Shown here piece by piece: positions 23,201 through 35,794 of a DNA stretch of 64,000 bases. Each line of letters opens with the position of its first letter. Position 1 is the stretch's first letter. Below the pieces are notes generated by a model. It saw only the letters and a program-made list of their open reading frames with translations. It was not told where the DNA came from and did not search any database. A program made the position numbers and the translations under genes. The DNA is from Clytia hemisphaerica (Eukaryota > Cnidaria > Hydrozoa > Leptothecata > Clytiidae), in contig CACVBU010000485.1 in NCBI GenBank assembly GCA_902728285.1, positions 558,001-622,000 of the forward strand, written 5' to 3'.

Positions 23201-24749
23201 AAAGTTGTATTAGGATATCATCCATTTTACAGATTCAACCCTCGGTAAAAAAAAATGGCTGCGGATATCCAAAACATTACTGACCGAATAACATTAATCT
23301 CAATACCCAGGACAATTTTTCATGTAGAGGTTAGAAAATATTAATGAAATAGTTCCAAAAACTACATTTGTAAGGATACGATTTTTTATACACTTTACAC
23401 TGGAAAGTCTAGTCTTATTTACTATAAATTGAAATGAAGTTTTTTTGAGTGAAGTAGAATTTCAAAAACACACTTCTTTTCTCGCGAACGGAAATCAAAA
23501 GGAGGCGCTGCCCTGACCACAAGAATGAGTAATTTGAAACATTAAATCACTAATGAGCAAAGTGGGGAAGAGCAGTACAATTTTTGTAATTAAAGGTATA
23601 CTGAACCACCTTTGATTGGTACACAATACTTCATCGTAGAGGTTTTTTGAGAAGTTAGAAGTCACTGCCATTACAGAATTACGACATCTGACAAAAATAA
23701 CACATCTCTGTCAAAGTCAATTCAAACATAAAAATGCTTCTTTTGGCTGAGAGAGGTTTATTTTCTTTCAATATCAAAGTCCCTGGTATGCAAAGAATAG
23801 AATGTTTTGTAAGAAAACAACACAAATGTATCTACTGAAAGAGCTCTTTTAAAAGACTGACGACTCCACGTGATTGTAGCCATTTTTCAAAAGTTTTGAT
23901 AGCTCCGTATAGAGCCAGGTGATATAAAAAAGGATTGATGAGGCCTTTCAAAACTACATTAAGTAAAAATGATCCGATTCAGACAGTAAAGTCTCAAATT
24001 TCAAAGAAAATCAACTTTCACCGGCCTAATAGAAGATCGTAGGCACATTTTCACACATTGCAACCGTGTTAGTTAAATTATAAAATCTTTGTTTTTAACT
24101 TCATACATAGCACATTAAGTTCAATAAGATTAGTCGAAACCAACGTAGCTAAACTGACCCTCCTAAATTCCTTTTAAACCAACGAGTCAAATCATTTTCT
24201 AGTTCACACTTTCTTTAAAAAACAGAACATTTTAAGAACAATACTGGGCCTGGATGAATTTTAAGTAAATTAGTAAAAATAGCACAGTAGTAGAACAGCC
24301 CAGCTTTATAAAAAATTACTGGCAATTGAAAAAAAGAGTGTATTGACAAAAACAGGAAAGAAGATTGTATAGTATCTTTAAAAGAAAATAAGCAGGGAAT
24401 AGATTACAAAGAATTTCTAATTCTACTCTATTTTTTACAGACACACTGTAGACCAATTACTTCATAACATTACGTAATGATCTTATAATAATAACTCTTA
24501 TGGATAACAAAAAACGTAACGCCCTCTTTACTTTGAATTATAAACCCCCTTCAAACTACATAGCCATCACTTAATCCATGAAATTTGACTTTAAACTGGG
24601 AAGTGCGTGTCCCTTACCCTTCAAAGTAACCATTACATCAAAAAAATTTGAAGAAATAGTAAAAAATAACAAACCTTGTTTTTCATTTTGACGCTTTCGT
24701 CTCCAGTACGCTTCTTATCAAGAGCAAATTTAGTTGACGAATAAGCCAT
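14207..24749 (-). CDS. Ezrin/radixin/moesin protein, paralogue B (588 aa)
   Basis: Nine coding exons on the minus strand: 24749-24675, 19067-18746, 18343-18121, 17727-17484, 16940-16681, 16033-15905, 15672-15495, 14944-14774 and 14371-14207. All have GT-AG borders and join in frame to 588 residues. Exons 2 to 5 encode the FERM domain (including [43 protein letters not shown] and [13 protein letters not shown]). Exons 5 to 7 encode the charged helical region ([16 protein letters not shown] onward). Exons 8 and 9 encode the C-terminal actin-binding tail, ending DEFECM. The regulatory threonine in KYKTLRQIR (Thr569) is present. ERM proteins link plasma-membrane proteins to F-actin, and phosphorylation of this Thr opens the closed form. 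This copy lies 3.6 kb downstream of paralogue A, has longer introns carrying several MITEs, and has an unusual 25-residue N-terminus ([14 protein letters not shown]...), see 20724-20759. Confidence 0.95.
14464..14559. mobile_element. 96-bp palindromic mini-MITE in last intron of ERM B
   Basis: Begins and ends CCAGCTGG. GGCACACAATGTTGTTTCAACG pairs with its near-perfect complement, and the centre consists of ACGTT/AACGTT words. It lies between exons 8 and 9 of ERM B. The whole element can fold as one hairpin. Confidence 0.85.
15005..15480 (-). repeat. Possible tRNA-derived SINE in an intron of ERM B
   Basis: The minus strand reads GGCTAAGGTGCGC, then about 20 nt later GGGTTCGACTTT, resembling box A and box B of an RNA polymerase III promoter. 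It continues into an unrelated higher-GC body with a chance 114-codon frame (15349-15005). The box spacing is shorter than in a normal tRNA, and no tail or duplication was identified. Tentative. Confidence 0.35.
16272..16451. mobile_element. Small MITE in an intron of ERM B
   Basis: TTCGCCACGGCATGACGTC at the left pairs with GTCACATGACTTTCCGTGGC at the right. Inside, CACTTACTAAAGATTAATTATG pairs with a complement at 16350-16369. Non-coding. Confidence 0.6.
17261..17435. mobile_element. G-tract MITE, family M2, in an intron of ERM B
   Basis: Left end CCCGGAGAGGGGGGGGGG, right end GTGCCCCCACCCGGG. The flanks TTATCATA (17253-17260) and TTATGATA (17436-17443) form an 8-bp target duplication with one mismatch. 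It lies just 3' of the exon at 17484 in the transcription direction. Confidence 0.85.
19719..20433. mobile_element. TIR element (~0.7 kb) in an intron of ERM B
   Basis: CATGAACATATAAACGACTGG at 19742 has its complement at 20394-20414. The similarity continues inward to GCTTCGTTGCCGCCT and its complement at 20342-20356, giving TIRs of about 75 bp with small indels. No transposase coding seen. Confidence 0.85.
20724..20759 (-). CDS. Alternative first coding exon of ERM paralogue B
   Basis: ATG at 20759 begins [12 protein letters not shown], and the 36-nt segment ends at a good donor (GTAAGATT). Splicing to the exon at 19067 stays in frame and gives TPK-TNVKVTT, which matches the canonical moesin start (MPK-TISVRVTT), including the known intron position after MPK. 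No acceptor precedes it, so it would be a transcript start with its own promoter. It may therefore encode the standard isoform, the 24749 exon an extended one. Confidence 0.65.
21572..23195. mobile_element. TTAA-flanked TIR element (1.6 kb) in an intron of ERM B
   Basis: TTAAGGTGGTCGTTAACA at the left is exactly inverted at the right (TGTTAACGACCACCTTAA, ending 23195). Both copies begin with TTAA, the target of piggyBac-type elements. The interior frames (21922-22275, 22831-23117) are short and show no transposase motif, so it is probably non-autonomous. It sits in the 5.6-kb first intron of ERM B, between the two alternative first exons. Confidence 0.75.
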
Positions 24750-27700
24750 TCTTTCACAAAACGACGAAATTCAAGAAGAGAAAAGTAAACTTGATTATTC
24801 AGCCACAACAAAGGCTCCTATGAAAACAAAAAAGATAAAGAAAAGAGATTAAGAAGATACACAAAGTTTTGTAGAAATAAAAAAGGGACAAAATTGACAT
24901 TTGTCTTTTCTATCTTCTGTTGAAGGATGTAAAAACGTTTATTAGGCAAATATAAGTAAATCCTAGTAATGTACCCCCTGGTTTTTATAACAGTTTAATG
25001 AGCAAATAGATATTTTCAAGGAACAAAGAACAAACATAACGTTATAGGCTATTTAAATAGTATTTTGGTAATCCCAAAAAAAAAATTATAAAGCAAGCTG
25101 ATAGAACTTCAGAAAAATTATCATACGCCCATTTTCAAAAATTCAGATTGAAGAATATCAAATTCACTTCAAAAAGTCTTTCTAAATTTATGAAGTGTAT
25201 AATATATATTGCATTGGGAAAATTTTTTCTTATATAGGAAAAAAATCTAAACAAGTTGTTATGAACTTGTGAAAATTCAACATATCTTAAGAAAATTTTT
25301 ATAGTCCCCTAGGTTACCATTTTGTTCGCAAATTTTGGTAAATATAAGTTGAATAACCAAATAAGGATATGAAATTTAACGAGTGTTGTTTACGCAACTG
25401 CTACTTCAAAAGATCCTTGTAAAAATAAATAAAAGATTTCAAAAAGTATTTTTTTGAAGAGGTCTCTGCTGAAATGGTATTCCAAAATGGCTTGGAATGG
25501 AATGTTATTACAATTACCAAAATTGTGATGACTCACCACTATTCTAAAAATTACATTACACTCTGATATATTATGTTCATGATTTCATGACTCGAAGATT
25601 GAGCAATTTCATACTATCCCTGAGGATACGCTGGTCGAATTTAAAACAAACAGGCCAATATAACAGTAAAAGGGTAAAAAACTAAAATACTTCAATTCCA
25701 CCAAAAAAAAAAGAATAAGATAAGAACAATTAAAAACTCAAAAGTGTGAAAAAATGCAAATCCTCACAAAGTTTCTGTGTTAGAGACCTTCCAACCTTGA
25801 TGACATCAACAAAGAAGATATAAATTAAGATTTGGGCTAGACAAGAGAGATATTCATTAACAGAAAGATAATATTTATTCTTGAAATCACCAAGGTTAAC
25901 GTTTAGTGAGAAATCTAGAATCTTCAACATTAAGCAATTATTCGTTCTTAAACATCTTGACTCATAACACCATCTATCATTAAGCTAACATCGATCCAAA
26001 GCAGACTATCTAACCTGTTTTCTCTCAAAACAAATAAAAGAATCCTGGCGGGATTTTGGCCTCTAGTTATGAGTTGAAATAATATTCAAGGTTTATTGGG
26101 TCAAGTATGGATATGGACCAAGGCTCGACCAAAACTAAAAATTCTGTTTTAGATTTAAAAAACATAGACCTTTTTAGTAGGATTTAAAGTTTTTTAAAAG
26201 AACAAATTAAGACCAATCTGTATCTTTAACTTTTACCTGAAGTAAGAAAAAAACATAAAGAAATAGAACTTCAACCTTATAAACAAAAAGCATGCAATCT
26301 TGGCGTATGTTCTTTATTATAATTTAGTTTCAGTAACTAACTCATGTTTATTGATACCTGAAAAGATAATGAAAATTCAAATTACAATAATGCTCAGTAA
26401 AGAATGCATTTGTGGCGATAGTAGCCATGAAAACGAGGAAACATTCTCGGTTATCTCAGCTGACACAACACGTGAAAATAACGTTCATCTGACTTCAATG
26501 TGAGGCAAGTTAGCAAACGTTGAAGAAACCTTGCGTGACAACCAGCTGGGGTCTGAGCAATCAATGATAATCATATTCATTACATTGTGTTATCTACGGA
26601 TTTCAACCAGTAGTTGCAAACTAAAACTTTGTTCTCCAGCTAAAATTTGCCAGCACTGGCGAAAACCGGGATGCTTCCGTAGAAAACATTAGTACTAGTA
26701 ATCGTATGGTTTGGAGTGCAATTAACGATTAATCACGAGTAACAAAGGAGAAAATAGTAATTTGCACGAGTCCGAAGGACGAGTGCAAATTACGGTATTT
26801 TCTCCTTTGTTACGTAAAATTTCTTTGTTTTTTATTATATAGTAAAAAAAGTCTCTGACACAGGACTTGGGAGAGAAAAGAATAAGGGGACAAAAGTGTC
26901 CCCCCCGCCGAAGAGTGCAAAAAGTGGTAATAGTGCAATTAACGATTCGAGTAATTTTGCACGGCTGACGATTACGTCATTAATATCATGAATAAGAGCA
27001 TACAATTAATCATTTTCTTACCTCTGACGAATGACATCTTCATTTCCCGTTTCCCATTTCCTGTATCTAGCTATAAAAATCAAAACAGGTTGAAATTTTA
27101 ACGAAAAACCACTAGGCTAGGTGGAGGCTCATTTTTAATACTTCCATGTGAAATTATCAAATCTTTAAAAGCTAATTAATGTGATTAACGATCTCTTGAT
27201 AGAAAGTATGAAGGCATGGAAATTCAATTAACAAATAGGCGAACAACTCTGGATTCGATCTCGTAAATTCATAAATTGTATCTCGAAAGATGATCAACTT
27301 TTTGGACCAAAGGAGCTTTAAAACTCTGTCAATCTGTAAAAACCTATCTAATATGTATAACGAGAATAAACAAACATATTTAGGCAAAAGCAACAAAAAA
27401 AGGACGAAATCAAAAAGAAATAAATCTAACTAAAAATGAAAAGAAAATTTTTTTATTAGAAAGGTGAAAATATATCTTAAAAATTTCTGTTAAATTCTAC
27501 GTACAAGAAATCGGGAGATCTTGAGAATTAGGTTTGGAAGAGAAAGAAAAAAACCCACAGCTCTTTCAGAATATGAAATAATTGAAAAGACAATGACTGC
27601 ACACAAAACGGAGTTCACTTGATTTGTTGGAGCAGAAAAAGGTATAGTTATCTCGAAAGTAAGTTAAAAGTAATCAAATACTAACTATGTAGTAGTAATA

Positions 27701-28315
27701 TAAATCTGATGAAAAAGAACTGCTAAACAAAACGTAATACTTATGATTGTTGATGAGAAAATAAACAAAAAAATGAATTAAAAATCAGCACAAAAATGAA
27801 AATTGGCTCACGTTTAAAAAATCACTTAAAAAATTTCAGTGAAAAAGATTTAAAGTTCCAAGATGAGGAAAGTTCCAAGATGAGGAAAATTCTTGATCGA
27901 ATCTCAATATCAAATCAAATTCATACTGAGATAGAAGAAAAAATAAAGTTATTTCCTCTAGTTCTTCAAATCGGAACCTGTCAGATTTTTCCTTGAGCGA
28001 AAACGAATTTTCAAAATAAAATGAAAATTGAAAATTATAAGTCAAAATAATTTCTAACAAACTTGCACAAAAAGGCCAATGCCATAACCATTGTCCCTGT
28101 TTTTGTTCTATATTAGTCCCAAAATAATCAATACTAGACTTTTTTTTCTTAATACTTTTAATATAAAATCTTTTTAATTTCAGAAATGTTCATGTGTTCA
28201 TGTTGTTTTGTTTTCGATGGAAATAATTCTTGGGTTTTCGTTTTAAATAAATTCATTCTGCAACTGTAAAAAAGGTTCCAAAAATTTTGAAACATTCGTT
28301 CGTGTTCATTTTCTT
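24750..28315. other. Intergenic region between ERM A and ERM B
   Basis: About 3.6 kb, very AT-rich, with no supported ORF. It includes the presumed promoter and 5' UTR of ERM B, the 3' UTR of ERM A, and the palindromic repeat at 26716-26960. Confidence 0.5.
26716..26960. repeat. Foldback repeat with CGAGTCCGAAGGACGAGTG centre
   Basis: ACAAAGGAGAAAATA-x-TAATTTGCAC is followed by a GAGTCCGAAGGAC centre and then by the inverted copy GTGCAAATTAC...TATTTTCTCCTTTGT (26739-26813). The word GTGCAATTAACGATT occurs on both sides (26716 and 26934). This looks like a small foldback transposon or palindromic repeat. Confidence 0.75.
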
Positions 28316-31301
<2,986 letters not shown>

Positions 31302-31697
31302 CTTGATTTATTTTTTGTTATCTACCTAGTGAAAGAAAAAAGGAACTCATAGATTTATATTTGATAATTATTGGTAAGAGCACTTAGTTTCAGCGCCAGA
31401 TTTCTGAAGTCAGGGCCAGAAGTCACTTGGCCGAGACTTGTATTAGGGGTTACCTATTCATGAGGTCATGATGGTAATGAACTATTTTGATAGATGCTCT
31501 CAGCCTGGAAACTGTTAATCTGTATTAATCAACAGTGCTGTAAATAAGAAATTTTTTGTAGTTTTGCCAATGTAACGGTACGGTTTGAGCATGAGGTCTG
31601 GTCTAGAAATTTTGGGATGATAACATCTCAAGGCAAGGTTGTGAAAGAACAAACTTTTTAAACCAGTTCTTATAATTATGATTTGGTAAGTATGTAT

Positions 31698-32120
31698 GAC
31701 ATAGTTCGGAAGGGGGTCACTACCCCCCCTACCCTAGAGCTACCCCCCTACCCTAGGTTCTTCCCCCTTTTAAAATTTGATGCTACCCCCCTCAAAATTT
31801 TAAAATCCTACAAAAGAAAATAGAACACACTGCATTGCGAAAAAAATAGAATCATTTTGAATCGAATGTTTCAAACATACTAAACAATTAATAAAGAAGA
31901 CGTTGCATTGTAAATTAAAAATAAAACTTCTAATTTAGGAAAACACAAAAAAAAACATACCACTGACATCTTACCCCCCCCCCTTTCTAGATGAACCCCC
32001 CCCCCCCTTTCTAAAAACTTCCCCCTTTCTAGAAAAAATTCTCTTACCCCCCCCCTTTCTGAGATTTTCTGAACATCGCTACCCCCCCCCTTTATAAAGG
32101 GGGGGGGTGCGAACTATGTA
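31698..32120. mobile_element. C/G-tract MITE upstream of ERM A
   Basis: GACATAGTTCGGAAGGGGG (31699) pairs with CCCTTTATAAAGGGGGGGG-TGCGAACTATG at the right end (32090-32117). The interior is an array of CCCCCC blocks separated by 'tttctaga', 'ctacc' or 'aaaattt'. It is about 400 bp upstream of the ERM A start, so it may lie within its promoter region. Confidence 0.7.
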
Positions 32121-32764
32121 TGAGGACCAAAAGAAATGCAATTAAATTAACATGATTAAAAATTACAAAAGAAGCCTATAAACCAGAATAAACCTATTAT
32201 AGCCTTCAAATTTTAACTGGACAAAGTGAAAAGTAAGCTCCAGAATGACTGGTAGAAACTACGAAATGACCGGTAATTACCAGCCGTTGTTTGTAGACCT
32301 GATCAAAATGGATATTTTGAAATCTTTTAGCCCAAATTTTCATCTTCACTTTTGTTTGCTTCCAATTCTTGTCATTCTGATGAATAACGATCCAAAAGCT
32401 TTTGGGGGTCAACATCTAATTTAGGGACTTGTAGTGTGGGTGTTTCGTCTTTCCAAAATGCAGTCTAAAGGATGTATTTTAAGGATGTAAAAGATGTGAA
32501 GTTTTGGGGTAAGTTTTTTGTAACCTTCCATTTTTGCTCTTTATTGACAAAAGAAGATCAGGAGTTTTTTTATTTAAGAGCATCTTTCTGATTGATGTTA
32601 CATTAGGAGACCTTAACTATCATAGCCTGATAGGAGATTAATTACTATATTGATTTTGCTTCATGAGTGAGTTAAAGCAAAAGTTAAAATGAAAAGCAAT
32701 TAACTAAATAATTATTCTTAACCAATAAATACTAAAGTAATTCATAATATCTCCTTTGTTTTAG

Positions 32765-33042
32765 GGAATTTAAGTGGGTTCATTCAAATATCCATAGCGT
32801 TCTTCGACATTCATGCCGATGGTTATTTAAACTCAATGACAGGTTTGTAGCGAACAACAAATTTTTAAGTAGATATCTGGAACTCCCTAGTAGAGAAAGT
32901 CCTCCTGAGGGACAACTTATTGATGTGATGGGCAGATTGTTGTCGGAACACAGTGACCGATATGTTCTACACAGACAACAAAGATATCGCCCAACCATCC
33001 TTTGTTTGGCCGTAGGATTAGTCAAACATTCAACTTGACTGC
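32765..33042 (+). CDS. Candidate terminal exon of an unrecognised gene
   Basis: After an acceptor-like CTCCTTTGTTTTAG, the frame beginning with codon GAA at 32767 stays open for about 91 codons to a TGA at 33040-33042. It lacks an early ATG, so it is easily missed. It contains SPPEGQLIDVMGRLLSEHS followed by RYRPTILCLAVGLVKHST. Its composition is more gene-like than that of its surroundings. I see no upstream exon and do not recognise the protein; a last exon, a processed fragment or chance are all possible. Confidence 0.35.
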
Positions 33043-34393
33043 ATGATAAGGCTTCTAAAAACCAGAATGACTTTGACAGTCTTTTAAATAGAATATTAAT
33101 TAAACTCTTTGTAAAAGTTCAAACATTGAAAATCATTATTAATTTTATATTTTGGTTTTTATGGCATTTTACAGCTGATTATACCCCCTAAAAATTACAA
33201 AAATAACCAAATTTAAGCCTTGATAGTTCAGGAATGTTTTCAACATGATTCTATGATGTCTCCACTTACAAACTAAAAAAGAGAAGGTAGAGGCTATCTA
33301 TTATACAAAAGTTAACTTTTTTAATTTTCTACCAAGGGATTTTTAACAATCATTCTTAGCAGTAAGACTACTTTGTTCAAAAATATGAGATTTTGCCTAA
33401 TTTTGCTTGTCTTTTCAAAAGAATTGGTCTTGTTGCTCATGATTTTTTTTTCTATATGATTTGAGAAACTACATTACACTTATGAACATAATACTACTTA
33501 CAAAGCAAACAAAGAAAAATAGATAGCTCTCCCCCCGCAAGGCATTAAGTGATATTGCCAGGGGTTCATGATTTCAGATTACAAGAAGCTTCAATTGGAA
33601 GTGTTGCATAGAATAGCAACTCACTTTTGTCGAAGCACGGAAAAACCACTCTTCTGATATGTATCCCTTACTAAGAAAGATAGAGATGGCCCAGGAAGCC
33701 TCTTAAGTTGTTTAGGAGATCACAAAATGCTACAGAATAACTAGCATAGCATAATCTTTTTAAATGATAACATTATCTAATTGATTTGCCTTAAAAATAA
33801 GAACAGCTGCTGCCTTGAGCTGGAATAATTGTGCCTATTTGTGGCTACTTCCTGAGGGCAAAATATTATGTTCTAGTTATTTGTTATTAAATAGACTGTC
33901 ACATTCACGTAAAGGTCTATTCTTAGCCCCAAGTGCCACTAATGTAAGATAGTGTTCCAACAAACCTTAGGCTAGGTGCGATACTATTTTGACTCCAGTA
34001 GTGAAAACATTACGTAATGCCTCCATACTGTAGTAGATCTACTTTCGCACTTAATTTTCATCTATTTTATTTGCTATACCAGTGTCTGCGCACTAGGCTA
34101 AAAAGTACAATCGCTAGGCTATTTGATAATTTTTAACTTTTAACCTAATATTTATTTGTATGTGTGCTTTTAAGCTTGGCGTGCATAGACTTAGCTATTA
34201 GAAACACAGTGAGATAAAAATTAAGTGAAAGTTATCGTGAAATGTTATGACAGAAAGTATGATTGATAAACTTGGTGGAGTTATCAAAACAAATTTGTTG
34301 TCAAAGAGATTTAACAGTCAGTGAAAATACAAGCCAGATATAACAGTCCCATGTTTCGACCAATCGTCCCAAGTTAGAGCAGTTGACGGTATT
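33043..34393. other. Intergenic stretch, nothing recognised
   Basis: AT-rich DNA without supported genes or structured repeats. Confidence 0.5.
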
Positions 34394-34796
34394 AAATAGT
34401 TGTTTTGGAGAATGCAACTGCCTATTGAATAACTAATTACTCTATAGCAGTTACCTAGAGACAGGATAATTTATCACGTTTTTATTGGCATTATATACAT
34501 TACATATATGTGGAGTAATTTGTTACTGTGAAGTCAGGTAACTTTGCATCAGTGAAGGGAAACTTGCATAGCCATCAAATGACTGACTAATCAAAGCAAC
34601 CAATAAAATTTCAAATCAAATGAACTACGCGGTTCCGCTCGCAGCTCGACTCTACCATTTTGTTTTGATTTAACTTTTATTTTCATGACCAGACAGGTCA
34701 TTCATTTGAGTTGTATGCAAGTTTCCCTCCACTGATGCAAGTTACCCGACTTCACGGTATTCAATAGGCTGTCGCGATCTCCAAAACAACTATTAC
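34394..34796. mobile_element. Nested inverted repeats (two MITE-like arms)
   Basis: Outer arms: AATAGTTGTTTTGGAG (34395-34410) with complement CTCCAAAACAACTATT (34780-34795), each accompanied by a CCTATTGAAT word. Inner arms: TACTGTGAAGTCAGGTAACT (34524) with a complement near 34738-34760, followed by 'agggaaacttgcat' and its complement. Either one element with compound ends or one MITE inserted in another. Confidence 0.75.
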
Positions 34797-34924
34797 TCCA
34801 GCCATTCCGGATGGAAATATTCTGCTCTGTATGTATTACGGAAATAAAACCCAAATGCTTCATAACATGTCGCACAGGAAGCTTCGCATCGTTATAACGT
34901 GCTAATTTGGGACAGTGTTAGCGT

Positions 34925-35110
34925 GCCATTCTAATTTCGACACCCTTCTTTAGAGATAGGAACAATAGAAACTGAGGAGGGTCGGAATCGCTGATTGACT
35001 TTGATTAGCGCGATGAGAGGACAAATCTTTAGTCTATCAGTGATCTCGACCTTCTTATTATTCCTATAAGAAGGATGTCGAAATTAGAAGACGGATGTCG
35101 ACATAAGACC
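34925..35110. mobile_element. Palindromic MITE, family M3 copy 1
   Basis: TCTAATTTCGACACCCTTCTT (34930-34950) pairs with AAGAAGGATGTCGAAATTAGA (35068-35088). Non-coding interior. A related copy follows immediately. Confidence 0.8.
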
Positions 35111-35124
35111 AACTTACTTACGGT

Positions 35125-35302
35125 AGCGTTTGGTCTAATATCAACATCCCTCGTTTAATTTTGACACCCTTCTTAAGAGACAGCAATAATATGAAAGTTT
35201 GAATCACTGATTGAAAAAAAAAATAGTTTTGACCTTTCTTTCAATAACAGATAAAAAGGGTGTCGGAATTATAGATATGAGGGATGTCAACATTAGACCA
35301 TC
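35125..35302. mobile_element. Palindromic MITE, family M3 copy 2
   Basis: TGGTCTAATATCAACATCCCT (35129) pairs with AGGGATGTCAACATTAGACCA (35280-35300). The inner TTTTGACACCCTTCTT matches copy 1. Two adjacent copies suggest local duplication or a hotspot. Confidence 0.8.
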
Positions 35303-35430
35303 AAGTTACGGTAAATTACAGTCAGTCAGGCACATCCTGGCAAATGAACGGGGTATTTTTCACTTGCGACCATTGGCAAATGAACGGGGTCGAAAACGAA
35401 AGTGACGTAATAGCGCCGGATACCCAGTTT

Positions 35431-35458
35431 AATTGAATTGAATTGAATTGAATTGAAT
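35431..35458 (-). repeat. (TTCAA)n tail of the LINE
   Basis: Read on the minus strand, (TTCAA)n follows the LINE 3' region. Short tandem tails of this kind terminate CR1/L2-like non-LTR retrotransposons. Confidence 0.7.
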
Positions 35459-35747
35459 ATATTTTCGCTGCAACACAGCAGGATAACCCCTTACAAAAAA
35501 AAAAATAGATTTCTCTAATACAATGGGGAACCTAGAAGAAACTGAAAAATTATTACAGAACTAAAGAACAAATGAATAAACGATTATCATAATATTAATA
35601 GTGACACAAAATAATGAATATAAGAAATATTTTTACTTTTATTTTATGAAAATTTCTTTGAGTAGTTTTATCTATAAAGTTCTTCCTGTTACACGACCCA
35701 CCCCCTCCCACCCTGGGAAAACACACTAAGCTCATGCACACACAATT

Positions 35748-35750
<3 letters not shown>

Positions 35751-35790
<40 letters not shown>
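35751..35790. repeat. (CA)n microsatellite in the LINE 3' region
   Basis: About 20 CA units directly after the LINE stop codon. The Cys/Val frame seen there is an artefact. Confidence 0.95.
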
Positions 35791-35792
<2 letters not shown>

Positions 35793-35794
35793 GA

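Noticed and set aside
35595..35789. Cys/Val-repeat frame
   Set aside because: Translation of the (CA)n tract beside the LINE stop.
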